A stretch of DNA of 64,000 bases from an uncultured Saprospiraceae bacterium (lineage in GTDB: Bacteria; Bacteroidota; Bacteroidia; Chitinophagales; Saprospiraceae): positions 1 to 64,000 of the forward strand of contig CALLWB010000041.1 in the NCBI GenBank assembly GCA_938016265.1, in the 5' to 3' direction. Under the pieces are notes generated by a model, which was given only the letters and a program-made list of their open reading frames with translations, ran no database searches and was not told the origin of the DNA. Within the stretch, counting starts at the first letter, position 1, and each line of letters begins with the position of its first letter. The position numbers were made by a program, and so were the translations under genes. Below are positions 53,220 to 63,132 of the stretch, piece after piece.

Positions 53220-56200
53220 TTATTTGGTCACGATTAGTTGTTTTGTTGCAGTTTGTCCGTCTACTCTTACACGAACAAAGTAAGTACCTGCAGCATATTT
53301 TGTAAGATCTAGGTTATATTGTTTAGACAATACCTTGGTATCACCTTCTTCAAAAATCACCTGACCTAATACATTTACTACTTGTACATTCAAATCAACT
53401 GGAGTTGAGAATCCTAATGTTAATTCAGAAACCGAACTAGTAGGGTTCGGAGATAAATTAAATTCACTCAGATTTGTAATCTCATTGGTACCACTTACTC
53501 CAGAAGCGATTGTTCCACAGATATCTTCAAGACATCCGTTTGCATCAGTAATGGTTACACAGTAAACTCCAGGAGCAAGTCCTGCAATATCTTCTGTAGT
53601 TTCACCATTATTCCAAACGTAAGTATAAGGAGCAGTTCCTCCACTTACCATTAAGTCAATAGACCCGTCACTTGCGCCCAATGTTCCTTCACCAACAGTT
53701 AATACTGTAGACTGAATTGGACTAGGACCAGAAAGTGGTAATGGTCCGCCTGTTACTACACAACCATTAGCATCGGTTATAGTACCTCCGTAGTTGCCTG
53801 CTACCAAACCAGAGATATCTTCTGTAGTCGCACCATTTGACCATATGTAAGTATATGGAGCTGTCCCTCCTGTTGTTGTGATACTTAGGAATCCATCAGC
53901 GCCACCAGCACATGAAGGTCCACTAAATCCATCTGCAGTGAAACCTAGAGCTGCTGGTTCAGTTATAACAACCGGTCCTGCAGCTAAAGTACATCCATTA
54001 GCATCAGTAATAGTTCCTGTATAGGATCCTGGAGCCAATCCAGCAACATCTTCAGTAGATGCACCGTTTGACCAACTATACGTATAAGGTGCTGTTCCAC
54101 CTGTTGGTGTAATACTGATGCTACCATCAGAATCACCGTTACAAGAAGCATTCACAACTGCATCTACCGCAAGAGTAATAGCCGTTGGTTCAGTCACCAT
54201 AACAGGTCCAGCTACTAATGTACAACCATTGACATCTGTAATTGTTCCAGTATAACTACCCGCAGTAAGTCCAGTAAGATCTTCAGTTGTTGCTCCATTT
54301 GACCAACTATAAGTATATGGAGCAACACCATTTGTTGTAGTGATCATGATAGCTCCTGAAGAATCACCATTACAAGCAATTGCTGTAACAGCATCCACTG
54401 CAGCAGAAACAGGGTTTAACGATTCAGAGACATTCAATACAAAATCTCCAGAATTTGCTAAGTATCCTTCCACTGCAATTGTGTAGGTTGCGTTAGGCAT
54501 AACAGCTTCTACAATTTCTGATTGCGTAGAGCAAGCATCATCGTTAGAAGCAATCATAGTTCCTGTAGCATCAAACAATCTTAAGAAAGTGTCATAGCTC
54601 GATCCACATAATGAAACGGTTACTGAGTCTGTACATGGTCCTGTTGTAAATTGATAGAACGCATCTGGCGAAGCATTTCCTAGTGAATTAGTAAAACAAG
54701 CAGCAGTTGTTGAAGTATCAACAAATGGCAGTGCTGGAATCATAATCGGATCTGCAAGGCTATCACCTACAAATGGAGAACAAAGTGTAGTAAAGGTAAA
54801 TGGTCCTGCACATGCAGAAACTGGAGCAACATAAGAACCAATTGGGAAAGGAGTTGGTGATGTTGCATTTGTTGTTTGCCCATCAAAAACGTCTCTTCCA
54901 CTAAAAGTCCAGTCACCAACTGCAAACGTACCACTATTCGTGGTCAGAGAGTTTCTGTATATCCAACCATCAGTATACTCCCAAGGAGTTCCTGTTCCAT
55001 CCACATTTGGATCACCTGCTACGTCGATAACTGCTCCATTTTCAAATAGAACAACGGCATCGTCACCATTTATCAATGTAGAAGGAATGTCAATGTAATC
55101 CGCATCAAAGCCAAAGAAGTTATTAAACTCCGCAGAATCCCTTGCAACATATAAAAAGGTTCCTTGAGGGACTGCGACTCCTGCTGGGAAAGTAAATTCT
55201 GGCGCAGTAGGGCCACCTGCAAAATTAACAGACTCTAATCCGTAAATACCTAAATCAGGAATATCATTTACTGCATACAACTCAACAGATTTCGGGTTAC
55301 CTACAGGTAGAGGGCCATCCGTCAAACCAGTAATAATAAGGTCTGCGATTGGTCCACCACAATCATTTTGTACATAGTAATCATAAGTTGTTTGCTCAGC
55401 CAAACCTGTTAATGCATGAGGGTTTGTTGTTGTTGCAACTCCGGTACCAGTTCCTTTTGCAAAACCAGTAACACCATATTCAACATTCCAGGCAGTACCC
55501 ATACTCATCCAACTTAGATCAGCAGAGCTGTCAGTAATATTTGCTGCAGTTAATGCGGTAGGAGCAGGACATGGAGGTGGAGGAGCACAAGTTACCATTG
55601 CTTCCCAACCTTCTCGTACTGCAGAGCCATCCGATGTAAAGACAAACGTCAAACATCCAGACACATCTGTAGAGGTAATGGTCATCCCTTGAAGGTCACC
55701 AGACCCTGTTGGTGTTGCATCATCTCTATCCCAGCACCAAACAGCGCCACCCGTAGGGGCGTTGATCGGAGTGTCAGTATCGTCATCTCCATCATAAATA
55801 GATAATCCATCCCAACAACCAGTTCCACTATTTTCAGTGCTGAAAAAAGTAAAGGTTACTGAAACTACTTCTCCTACTATATCTGGACAAATTGTTACTG
55901 AGTCGGTTTCATTACTAGAATAATCTCCAGCAGGTCCTCCTGAATCTGTATAGTTTCCTCCACAACCAAGTAACGTAGTAAAGGTATATGGACCTACACA
56001 TGCTGAAACTGGAGGTATATATACTCCAACAGGGAATGGTGTAGGTGAGGTTGCATTGGTCATTTGACCATCAAACACGTTAATGCCACTAAACGTCCAA
56101 TCTCCGATGACAAACATGCCATCATTGTTGGTAGCAGAAGCTCTAGACATCCATCCATCCAGATAGTCCCAAGCAGTTCCTGTTCCATCCATATTTGGAT

Positions 56201-59200
56201 CTCCAGCGACATCGATGATGGCACCACTTTCGTATAAAACAATGGCGTCATCTCCATTAACTCCTGTAGATGGTCCGTCAATATAGTCTGCATCAAAACC
56301 AAAAAACTCATTGAATCTTGCTGAATCACCTGTAATATAAATAAACGTTCCAGCAGCTACAGTTACGCCAGCAGGGAAAGTGTATTCTGGAGCATTTGCT
56401 CCTCCTCCGTTATTTGCAGACTCTAGTCCGTAAATACCTAAATCAGGTACATCGTTTACAGCATAAAGCTCAACAATTTTCGGTTGGCCTCCTGTAAGTG
56501 GGCCATCTCCAACTCCTGTGATAACAAGGTCAGCAATTGGTCCACCACAATCCGTTTGTACATAATAATCATACGTTGTACCTGGAGTTAATCCAGTAAG
56601 TGCATGTGGGTTTGTAGTTGTTGAAACGCCAGTTCCAGTTCCTTTTGCAAAACCAGAAACGCCATATTCTACATTCCATAATGTTTCTGTTGAAGTCCAA
56701 CTTAGGTCAGCAGATGTTTCTGTAATGTTTGTTGCCGTTAATGCTGAAGGTGCAGGACAAGGAGGAGCTTCTTTAAAAGCAACATCATCAATAGCGAGAT
56801 CATCGTAGAAATCTGTTCCATTAGTTTCATCAACCACAAATGTTGCCATTACAGGGCCGGTGATTGTTAAGCTGGATAAAGGTATTGTAACCTGTAACCA
56901 TCCACCTGTATTCGTATTGCTTGTATATACATTTGGAACCCAAGCAGCTCCATCCCATACATTAACAGAAAAGTCTACGTTGGTATTTCCTTCGTTATCA
57001 CTTAAAACCCAAAAACATAAGACTGGATTTGCAAGACTAGTAACATCTACCAAAGGAGTTTGTAGAGTTGTTCCAATCCCTTGAGGAGGATTACTGTCGT
57101 CTACATAGGCAAAGTAACCACTTCCTGTGGTGTGATCTCCTGTTGCTCCAGCATTTCCGACATGACCACCACTTGTTGCAAATATCCAGGTTTCTCCATT
57201 CCCGAAGTTTCTCCAGCACGTTGGTACAGCGCCCGCTGCAGCTTCAAAGTCTTCAAAGTATGGTGCCATTAGAGCAGCACATTGTGTTACAAATGTTACT
57301 GGTCCTATTGCATTCCCCAAACCAGGGTTACAGTCAGAAACTACGTAATAATCATAACCAGTTGCTGGCATTAATCCCGTAAGTTGATAAGTGGTCGTTG
57401 TAAGACCATTAACCATTGTACCTGAACCAGGAGTAAAACCAATTGGTCCGTATTCAAGGTTCCACAATGATTCTGATCCTCCACCTGTCCAGCTCAATAG
57501 TGCCTCTGTATCAAGAACGTTTGTTACAGTAAGGTTTGTGACATTGGTACATGCGGGAGGCATGCGTATTTGGAAATTATCCACAAAGAAGTCATTGTCT
57601 TCTGGATCATCTACGGTACCTTCCCATCCCCAAAAAGCAAATTGAGTTGTACCAGTATAGGCAGCAAGTGGGAATATGATTTGATCTCCTGTATTAGAAA
57701 TCGGAGTAGAGGCATTCCAGGTCATCATATTGACCCAGGTAGCACCTCCATCTGTTGACACCAACAATTGAACTTCATCATCAGAACCCAATGTAGTAGG
57801 ATTCGTATTGTTAAATTCTGTAAGTGCAATGTCGAAAACCAATTCCCATGGTCCAGGAACAGATAAATCGAACTGTGGAGAAAGTAACCAATCTTCCGTT
57901 CCAAGATTATATAAATTAATTCTTGCGGCTCCTGTCGTTCCAACACTTCCAAATCCATCAGCAATCCATTCTCCAGTACCAATAGCCATTGGTCCTATAG
58001 TAGGATCTCCTGAATTAGCTTCATCCCAGCATGCAGGGGCAAATGTTGTAAAGTCTTCGAGGTAAGCAGGTGTGAATGCCATACAAGGAGTCGTGAAGCT
58101 AGATGGCCCAGCCCATGCACTTAATCCATTTGCACCACAATCTGCCTGCACATAAAAGTCATATGCAGTAACTGGTGTCAATCCTGTTAAATTGTAAGGG
58201 CTCGGTGCTGCAACAGCAACAGTCGTTCCTGCTCCTTGAGCAAAACCCGCTAGCCCATATTCAATGTTCCACATACTTGCTGTTCCATTTTCAGTCCAGT
58301 TAAGGTCTGCAGAAGTGCCTGTAATGTTTGTAGCCATTAAACCTGATGGAGTAGGACAAGTTGGAGCTTCTTTAAACTCAATATCGTCGATTGCAACATC
58401 GTCATAAAAATCTCCAGCGACAACTTCATCGCCTACAAATGTAGCCATTACTGGCCCGACATATCCAGTTAGTGGAATAACAACTTCAGCCCAACCTCCT
58501 GTATTTGTATTACTTGTGAAGACATTAGGAACCCACATGGTCCCATCCCAAATATTAACGGAAAAGTCGACATTGGAGAAACCTTCGTTGTCACTAAGTA
58601 ACCAAAATGAAAGAACAGGATTAGCAAGGCCACTAATATCTACTAGTGGTGTTTGTAAAGTTGTTCCTAGGTTGTCCGGTGTACTGTCTTCGATGTTTGC
58701 AAAGTAGCCAGAACCCGTAGTATGATCACCAGTCGCCCCAGCATTTCCAACGTGTCCGTCAAAAGTATTGAATTCCCAGGTCTCGTTTCCAAAGTTTCTC
58801 CAGCATGTTGGTACAGAACCAGCGGCCGCTTCAAAATCTTCAAGTATTGGTGCAGTAAGAGGTGGACATTGGGTGACTACAGTAATTGGTCCAGTAACAA
58901 TACTTGTACCACTTGCGCCACAATCTGCTTGAACGTAAAAATCATATCCAGTAGATGCAGTAAGGCCAGAAACCATGAGTGGATTTGTGCTTGCTGCAAC
59001 GGTTGTTCCCATGCCGGGAGTAAATCCTGAAGGACCATATTCCACATTCCACATGGTGCTTGTTCCATTTTCAGTCCAACCTATCTGTGCAGCAATATCA
59101 GTCACATTTGTTGCAACTAGCATTGTTGGCTCTGGACATAAAGGTTGAGTAACAGCGGAAGCTGGTCCATGCTGTGCACTCAAGCCATCTACACCACAAT

Positions 59201-60569
59201 CAGAATTAACATAAAAATCATATCCTGTAGAAGGTGTCAACCCAGTAACTGTAAAGGGGTTTGTTCCTGCAGCAACTGTTGTTCCGGTCCCAGGAGTGAA
59301 TCCTGCTGGTCCATATTCAATGTCCCACATAGTCGCAATTCCATTTTCAGTCCATCCAAGAGAGACAGTAGTTGGAGTAATTCCTGTCGTCATTAGCATA
59401 CTTGGATCAACACAAGGTGGAAGTTCATCAATAGTGATGTCGTCAACGCCAATGTCCGTTGTGAATGCAGTACCTGTTGTTCCTTTAAATCTTAAAGAAA
59501 GGGTAGTCGCTCCTGCGTAAGCAGGTAGAGCAACTATTTGTTCAATCCAGGCATTTCCCTGGTCACCAGAAAGAGACCAAACGGGGGCATAAGTGACTCC
59601 ATCAGTAGAGGCTTCTACTTCTAAAGTTCCCATATCTGCGCCCCACATGTGATACCAAAATGTAAGAGTAGGAGTAGTCAATGTAGAAACGTCTAGAACA
59701 GGGCCATACATATAACTAACCATACTGAAACAAGAAGATCCTTCAAGGAACACATAATTGCCAGTTCCTGAGGTGTGATCCGCAGATGGACCAGTGTTAC
59801 CGCTTCCTGTTGAGGAGCTTCTTGCTGTCCACATATTAGTATTTAGTGTAACAGGGTCGTTTATCCAACAATCTGTTAGGTTGTCTGTAGTAATACAAGC
59901 AAAAACGCCTGCATTATTAGGAACCAATACATCAAAATTTTCGGTATACGGGAAGGTTGAAACAACTGGAGTTGTACATGCCAAAGAAGACTCCATGATT
60001 GTCATAGAATTTCCAGTACCACCTAAATCTCCTGTTGTGGTGAAATTTGCATTGACTGCATTGCCAATGTAGTAGAATGTTACATCTCCAGAACCAGCAG
60101 CGGGAGCGACCCATTGCATGTTGAACGTGTTTGAGGTGCTAAATCCACCTCCTTGCTCAACATAAGTTCTTCCAGCGACATTTGATGCGGTTGCAGATTG
60201 TACGTTCGCACCTAGGTTTTGCCAGGTTCCAGTATTTGTATTAGCAACATCAAGTGCTGTCATTTGGAATCCGTAGCCGCCTGGGGTTCCAGTCGAAGTA
60301 GAAACAGAAAATACAACATCGTATGCTGTATTTGGACTATAATTGGAAACAGGAATGGAGGTTCCTGCTTCATAGATATCAAGTGTTTCTATTATGGTTC
60401 CAAAAGTTGTGCTACCTGAATTATGACAGTTCATACAAACGGTCCCAGATTCTCCTGGAGCACCTGTATTGCCGTCGTTGGCAGCTAAGGCTCGTCCACC
60501 AGAACTACTCATAAGTAGTAATGCAAGCAGACTAAATCCTATACAGAAGTAAAGGAATTTGAATTTCAT
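53220..60569 (-). CDS. 2449-aa secreted mosaic protein with CxxCH motif, FN3, MAM-like, lamin-tail, CUB and SprB repeats, and T9SS tail
   Basis: Signal peptide about 1-29 (ending SSGGRALAA). Residues 31-195 look like a choice-of-anchor-V/Reeler-like domain with Cys45-x-x-Cys48-His49, a potential haem c site. MAM-like jelly-roll domains lie at about 198-378, 568-733, 828-1003 and 1093-1265. Six FN3 domains start at about 378, 473, 733, 1003, 1266 and 1666. Two lamin-tail-like segments are at about 1347-1520 and 1742-1910. A CUB-like domain covers about 1530-1665 and a PPC-like domain about 1925-2045. Four SprB-type repeats follow at about 2050-2350 (GGTAPYTYSWSNGASTED, then AGSYTGTITDANGC-like). 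The T9SS type-A tail is about 2365-2449. It is expected at the cell surface, probably as an adhesin or gliding-related protein. No catalytic residues are recognised. Confidence 0.85.
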   Translation of the reverse strand: MKFKFLYFCIGFSLLALLLMSSSGGRALAANDGNTGAPGESGTVCMNCHNSGSTTFGTIIETLDIYEAGTSIPVSNYSPNTAYDVVFSVSTSTGTPGGYGFQMTALDVANTNTGTWQNLGANVQSATASNVAGRTYVEQGGGFSTSNTFNMQWVAPAAGSGDVTFYYIGNAVNANFTTTGDLGGTGNSMTIMESSLACTTPVVSTFPYTENFDVLVPNNAGVFACITTDNLTDCWINDPVTLNTNMWTARSSSTGSGNTGPSADHTSGTGNYVFLEGSSCFSMVSYMYGPVLDVSTLTTPTLTFWYHMWGADMGTLEVEASTDGVTYAPVWSLSGDQGNAWIEQIVALPAYAGATTLSLRFKGTTGTAFTTDIGVDDITIDELPPCVDPSMLMTTGITPTTVSLGWTENGIATMWDIEYGPAGFTPGTGTTVAAGTNPFTVTGLTPSTGYDFYVNSDCGVDGLSAQHGPASAVTQPLCPEPTMLVATNVTDIAAQIGWTENGTSTMWNVEYGPSGFTPGMGTTVAASTNPLMVSGLTASTGYDFYVQADCGASGTSIVTGPITVVTQCPPLTAPILEDFEAAAGSVPTCWRNFGNETWEFNTFDGHVGNAGATGDHTTGSGYFANIEDSTPDNLGTTLQTPLVDISGLANPVLSFWLLSDNEGFSNVDFSVNIWDGTMWVPNVFTSNTNTGGWAEVVIPLTGYVGPVMATFVGDEVVAGDFYDDVAIDDIEFKEAPTCPTPSGLMATNITGTSADLNWTENGTASMWNIEYGLAGFAQGAGTTVAVAAPSPYNLTGLTPVTAYDFYVQADCGANGLSAWAGPSSFTTPCMAFTPAYLEDFTTFAPACWDEANSGDPTIGPMAIGTGEWIADGFGSVGTTGAARINLYNLGTEDWLLSPQFDLSVPGPWELVFDIALTEFNNTNPTTLGSDDEVQLLVSTDGGATWVNMMTWNASTPISNTGDQIIFPLAAYTGTTQFAFWGWEGTVDDPEDNDFFVDNFQIRMPPACTNVTNLTVTNVLDTEALLSWTGGGSESLWNLEYGPIGFTPGSGTMVNGLTTTTYQLTGLMPATGYDYYVVSDCNPGLGNAIGPVTFVTQCAALMAPYFEDFEAAAGAVPTCWRNFGNGETWIFATSGGHVGNAGATGDHTTGSGYFAYVDDSNPPQGIGTTLQTPLVDVTSLANPVLCFWVLSDNEGNTNVDFSVNVWDGAAWVPNVYTSNTNTGGWLQVTIPLSSLTITGPVMATFVVDETNGTDFYDDLAIDDVAFKEAPPCPAPSALTATNITETSADLSWTSTETLWNVEYGVSGFAKGTGTGVSTTTNPHALTGLTPGTTYDYYVQTDCGGPIADLVITGVGDGPLTGGQPKIVELYAVNDVPDLGIYGLESANNGGGANAPEYTFPAGVTVAAGTFIYITGDSARFNEFFGFDADYIDGPSTGVNGDDAIVLYESGAIIDVAGDPNMDGTGTAWDYLDGWMSRASATNNDGMFVIGDWTFSGINVFDGQMTNATSPTPFPVGVYIPPVSACVGPYTFTTLLGCGGNYTDSGGPAGDYSSNETDSVTICPDIVGEVVSVTFTFFSTENSGTGCWDGLSIYDGDDDTDTPINAPTGGAVWCWDRDDATPTGSGDLQGMTITSTDVSGCLTFVFTSDGSAVREGWEAMVTCAPPPPCPAPTALTAANITDSSADLSWMSMGTAWNVEYGVTGFAKGTGTGVATTTNPHALTGLAEQTTYDYYVQNDCGGPIADLIITGLTDGPLPVGNPKSVELYAVNDIPDLGIYGLESVNFAGGPTAPEFTFPAGVAVPQGTFLYVARDSAEFNNFFGFDADYIDIPSTLINGDDAVVLFENGAVIDVAGDPNVDGTGTPWEYTDGWIYRNSLTTNSGTFAVGDWTFSGRDVFDGQTTNATSPTPFPIGSYVAPVSACAGPFTFTTLCSPFVGDSLADPIMIPALPFVDTSTTAACFTNSLGNASPDAFYQFTTGPCTDSVTVSLCGSSYDTFLRLFDATGTMIASNDDACSTQSEIVEAVMPNATYTIAVEGYLANSGDFVLNVSESLNPVSAAVDAVTAIACNGDSSGAIMITTTNGVAPYTYSWSNGATTEDLTGLTAGSYTGTITDVNGCTLVAGPVMVTEPTAITLAVDAVVNASCNGDSDGSISITPTGGTAPYTYSWSNGASTEDVAGLAPGSYTGTITDANGCTLAAGPVVITEPAALGFTADGFSGPSCAGGADGFLSITTTGGTAPYTYIWSNGATTEDISGLVAGNYGGTITDANGCVVTGGPLPLSGPSPIQSTVLTVGEGTLGASDGSIDLMVSGGTAPYTYVWNNGETTEDIAGLAPGVYCVTITDANGCLEDICGTIASGVSGTNEITNLSEFNLSPNPTSSVSELTLGFSTPVDLNVQVVNVLGQVIFEEGDTKVLSKQYNLDLTKYAAGTYFVRVRVDGQTATKQLIVTK

Positions 60570-60994
60570 AAGTAAGTGTTTTTGTTAAAAAGTTTGTTTA
60601 AAAATTGACAATCATCAATTTAGGGTAAGATGATTAGGTTTTTATGCAGTAGTAAATTGTCCAATATCACAGTGAATTAATCAATGAACGGGTATAATAT
60701 TATCTCGTAAGTGCAGTAATTGGTATTTGTTTTTATTTAATGTAACAAAAGTTCTATACGGTACTTTTTGTAATTTGTTTCTTCAAATAATTTCTTTTTA
60801 TTGCTTTTATTTATATTAATAACACAATTAGATACTTGTAACAAAAAACATACCTAGTGTGTGATTTACTATGTCACGTTTTGGTAAAAATTCAAAACAT
60901 AGGCGTTGGGTAGTTTCTAAATATTGAGGGGTTTCCATTCAAAAACTTCTTTTTGAAGTATATATGCCTTTTAGCTAAACATTATATGTGATAG
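60570..60994. other. Gene-free region upstream of the giant gene
   Basis: 425 bp of AT-rich DNA between the giant gene's start and the oxidoreductase's stop codon. No ORF, no intrinsic terminator for the oxidoreductase and no consensus -7 box were found. The promoter of the giant gene should lie here. Confidence 0.4.
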
Positions 60995-61990
60995 TTAGAG
61001 AATTTTTAAAATTAGTTTTCCTTTTTTATTGCCATTGAATAACCGTAGAAATGTATCATGGAAATTTTCAATTCCTTCAACAATTTGTTCTTTGGACTTT
61101 ATTTCCCCATTTGCGATCCATCCACCAATTTCGACTGCAGCCTGGCCAAATTGACTGACGTAGTCTAAAATGACAAAGCCCTCCATTCTTGATCGGCTTA
61201 CTAATAACGATAAATAATTGGAAGGGCCCTCCACATTTGTTGTCGAATTGTACTGAGAAATTGCTCCACAAATCACCACTCGGGCTCTTTTGTTTAATCG
61301 TGTCAATGCAGCATTTAGAATTTCTCCACCAACATTATCAAAATAAATATCGATTCCCTCTTTGCAAGTACTTTTTATTGCGTCTTTAATATCTTCGTTT
61401 TTGTAGTCGATCACCTCATCGTACCCTAATTCCTCTTTTAAATACTGACACTTTTCAGGTCCCCCAGCAATTCCGACGACTCTGCATCCTTTTATTTTTG
61501 CAATTTGTCCAACAATACTACCCACTGCTCCTGCAGCACCAGAAACAAGAACCGTTTCTCCAGCTTTTGGTTTTCCAACATCCAAGAGGCCAAAGTAAGC
61601 TGTAAATCCAGGCATTCCTAACGTTCCTATGAAAGTAGGAAGTGGAGCTAGTTTCGGATCAACTTTGAACCAGCCTTCTCCATTGGAGGTGGTAAAGGAT
61701 TGCACTCCTCCCCAGCCAGAATAATAATCTCCAACCTTAATTTTTGAGTTATTAGACGCGATCACCTCTCCGATTGTACCGGCTCTCATAACTTCTCCAA
61801 TACCTACCGGGGGAATATATGATCGTACATCGTTCATCCAGCCTCTCATTGCTGGATCCAGTGACACATATAAGATTTTGAATAGAACTTCTCCTTCTTT
61901 TGGGCCAGGAATTGGGGATTCCACTAGTTCCCAGGTATCTGAGGAGGGTAGACCTTCAGGTCTTTTACGGAGGAGAAGTTGTTTGTTCAT
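60995..61990 (-). CDS. MDR-family NADP-dependent oxidoreductase
   Basis: A 331-aa zinc-free medium-chain reductase of the leukotriene-B4-dehydrogenase/CurA subgroup. Seen are NKQLLLRKRPEGLPSSDTWE, SLDPAMRGWMND, GTLGMPGFTAYFGLLDVGKP and the nucleotide-binding VSGAAGAVGSIVGQIAKIKG. IDIYFDNVGGEILNAALTRL and the C-terminal NGKKGKLILKIL are further family hallmarks. Such enzymes reduce alpha,beta-unsaturated ketones and aldehydes with NADPH. It is monocistronic, with an ATG at 61990. Confidence 0.9.
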   Translation of the reverse strand: MNKQLLLRKRPEGLPSSDTWELVESPIPGPKEGEVLFKILYVSLDPAMRGWMNDVRSYIPPVGIGEVMRAGTIGEVIASNNSKIKVGDYYSGWGGVQSFTTSNGEGWFKVDPKLAPLPTFIGTLGMPGFTAYFGLLDVGKPKAGETVLVSGAAGAVGSIVGQIAKIKGCRVVGIAGGPEKCQYLKEELGYDEVIDYKNEDIKDAIKSTCKEGIDIYFDNVGGEILNAALTRLNKRARVVICGAISQYNSTTNVEGPSNYLSLLVSRSRMEGFVILDYVSQFGQAAVEIGGWIANGEIKSKEQIVEGIENFHDTFLRLFNGNKKGKLILKIL

Positions 61991-62169
61991 TGGCTTTGTA
62001 GGTGCTTATATTACACGAAGTTAATATAATACCTTTATACGGCCAAAACACCGTTAAATTTTTATGGTTGTAATTCGCTTACCTCCAATAAAATGGGATG
62101 TTTATTCTTTCAAAAAAAACAAATAACAACCGAATTACGCTTTTTTGATTTTGGATTAATTTATAACAG

Positions 62170-62198
62170 AAAAAAACCATTCCTAGTTAAATAGGAAC
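62170..62198 (-). terminator. Intrinsic terminator behind the DUF1232 gene
   Basis: On the minus strand TTCCTA (62197-62192) and TAGGAA (62085-equivalent arm at 62185-62180) form a 6-bp stem with a 6-nt loop, followed by GG and seven T (62176-62170 region). The stem is short, but the T-run is strong. Confidence 0.6.
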
Positions 62199-62230
62199 AG
62201 TTTCTTTTCACGTTTATCGTTTCTTGATTT

Positions 62231-62656
62231 TTAGCTTTCGTCTTTTTTGTTTTCTTCTTGCTTGTCTTTTACCTTTTTGTCAATCTCGTCAACATCGGTG
62301 GTGTCATAATCTCCAAACAGATTGGTCATCTTATCTCTGGATTGATCAATAACTGTTTTATCAATATGCGCCGTCAGAGCCAGTAAGCCAAAGGTAAGTA
62401 CAGAAAGGTCGTCCGTATACCCAATTAAAGGAATGAGAAAATCAGGAACCAGGTCAAACGGAAGTATAAAATATCCAATTGCTCCTGTAATTATTTTTTT
62501 TGCCCAGCCAGGTGTATCTTTTTTCTTGTATGCATAATAAAGCAACAGAACGGGATATATGGTTTTCATCCCAACTTTCTTGGCGACAGCATTAAGTTTT
62601 TCTATCAGCTTCGTTTCAGAAAACTCTTTACGGTATTGCTCAAATCTATCTTTCAT
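62231..62656 (-). CDS. YkvA/DUF1232-family membrane protein
   Basis: From the ATG at 62656 the product has 141 aa. The DUF1232 core is AIGYFILPFDLVPDFLIPLI followed by GYTDDLSVLTFGLLAL, two hydrophobic segments around a PxDLxPD turn. The C terminus is a charged tail (KKVKDKQEENKKDES). The function of the family is unknown; members are small membrane-associated proteins. A longer frame begins at 62701, but its extra residues (MHLNNVIIDKLGNYI) do not fit the family start. Confidence 0.8.
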   Translation of the reverse strand: MKDRFEQYRKEFSETKLIEKLNAVAKKVGMKTIYPVLLLYYAYKKKDTPGWAKKIITGAIGYFILPFDLVPDFLIPLIGYTDDLSVLTFGLLALTAHIDKTVIDQSRDKMTNLFGDYDTTDVDEIDKKVKDKQEENKKDES

Positions 62657-62814
62657 AATATAATTGCCTAGTTTATCAATTATAACGTTGTTTAGGTGCA
62701 TTCTGGTTCACTAAAACATTCGTTATTTTTTTGAAGTATTAGAAACTTCATTATTAAGGTATCAATTACTCTACCATTTTTCAAAAAATATCGACAAACT
62801 TGTTCTTTTTTATG

Positions 62815-63126
62815 TTATTCAGGGGCAAGTTTAACGACCAATCCATCCAGATCGTCTGACAATTTAATCTGGCAGCCTAGACGGCTATTGTCTTCTACAA
62901 AAAAGGCCTGATCTAACATATCTTCTTCCGCGTCATTTGCTTCTGGCAATTCGTGTTTGCTTTGAATATAGCAGTGGCAGGTCGAGCATAAGGCCATTCC
63001 GCCGCAAGTGCCTTGCACAGGCAGTTCACTAGCCTTGCAAATTTCCATGAGATTAAGACTCATATCGGTTGGCGCTTCTATCTCATGCGGGTTGTTTTCC
63101 CTGTCTATTACTGTTATCTTGATCAT
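62815..63126 (-). CDS. [2Fe-2S] ferredoxin (adrenodoxin-like)
   Basis: A 103-aa plant/adrenodoxin-type ferredoxin. The cluster ligands are Cys41, Cys47, Cys50 (TCGGMALCSTC) and Cys85 (RLGCQIKL), the C-x5-C-x2-C...C pattern. It carries electrons for biosynthetic or oxygenase reactions. Its ATG is 6 nt behind the stop codon of the ferredoxin-NADP-reductase gene, so reductase and carrier are co-expressed. The electron acceptor is not coded in the window. Confidence 0.92.
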   Translation of the reverse strand: MIKITVIDRENNPHEIEAPTDMSLNLMEICKASELPVQGTCGGMALCSTCHCYIQSKHELPEANDAEEDMLDQAFFVEDNSRLGCQIKLSDDLDGLVVKLAPE

Positions 63127-63132
63127 ATTGTG

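Noticed and set aside
53950-54420. Regularly spaced repeats in the 3' part of the giant gene considered as a CRISPR-like array
   Set aside because: The unit is about 240 bp, in frame, and encodes SprB-type protein repeats; there are no spacers and no cas genes.
53220-60569. Many plus-strand ORFs of 60-104 codons within the giant gene
   Set aside because: They are antisense to a repetitive coding sequence with a signal peptide, known domains and a sorting tail; their translations are low-complexity shadows.
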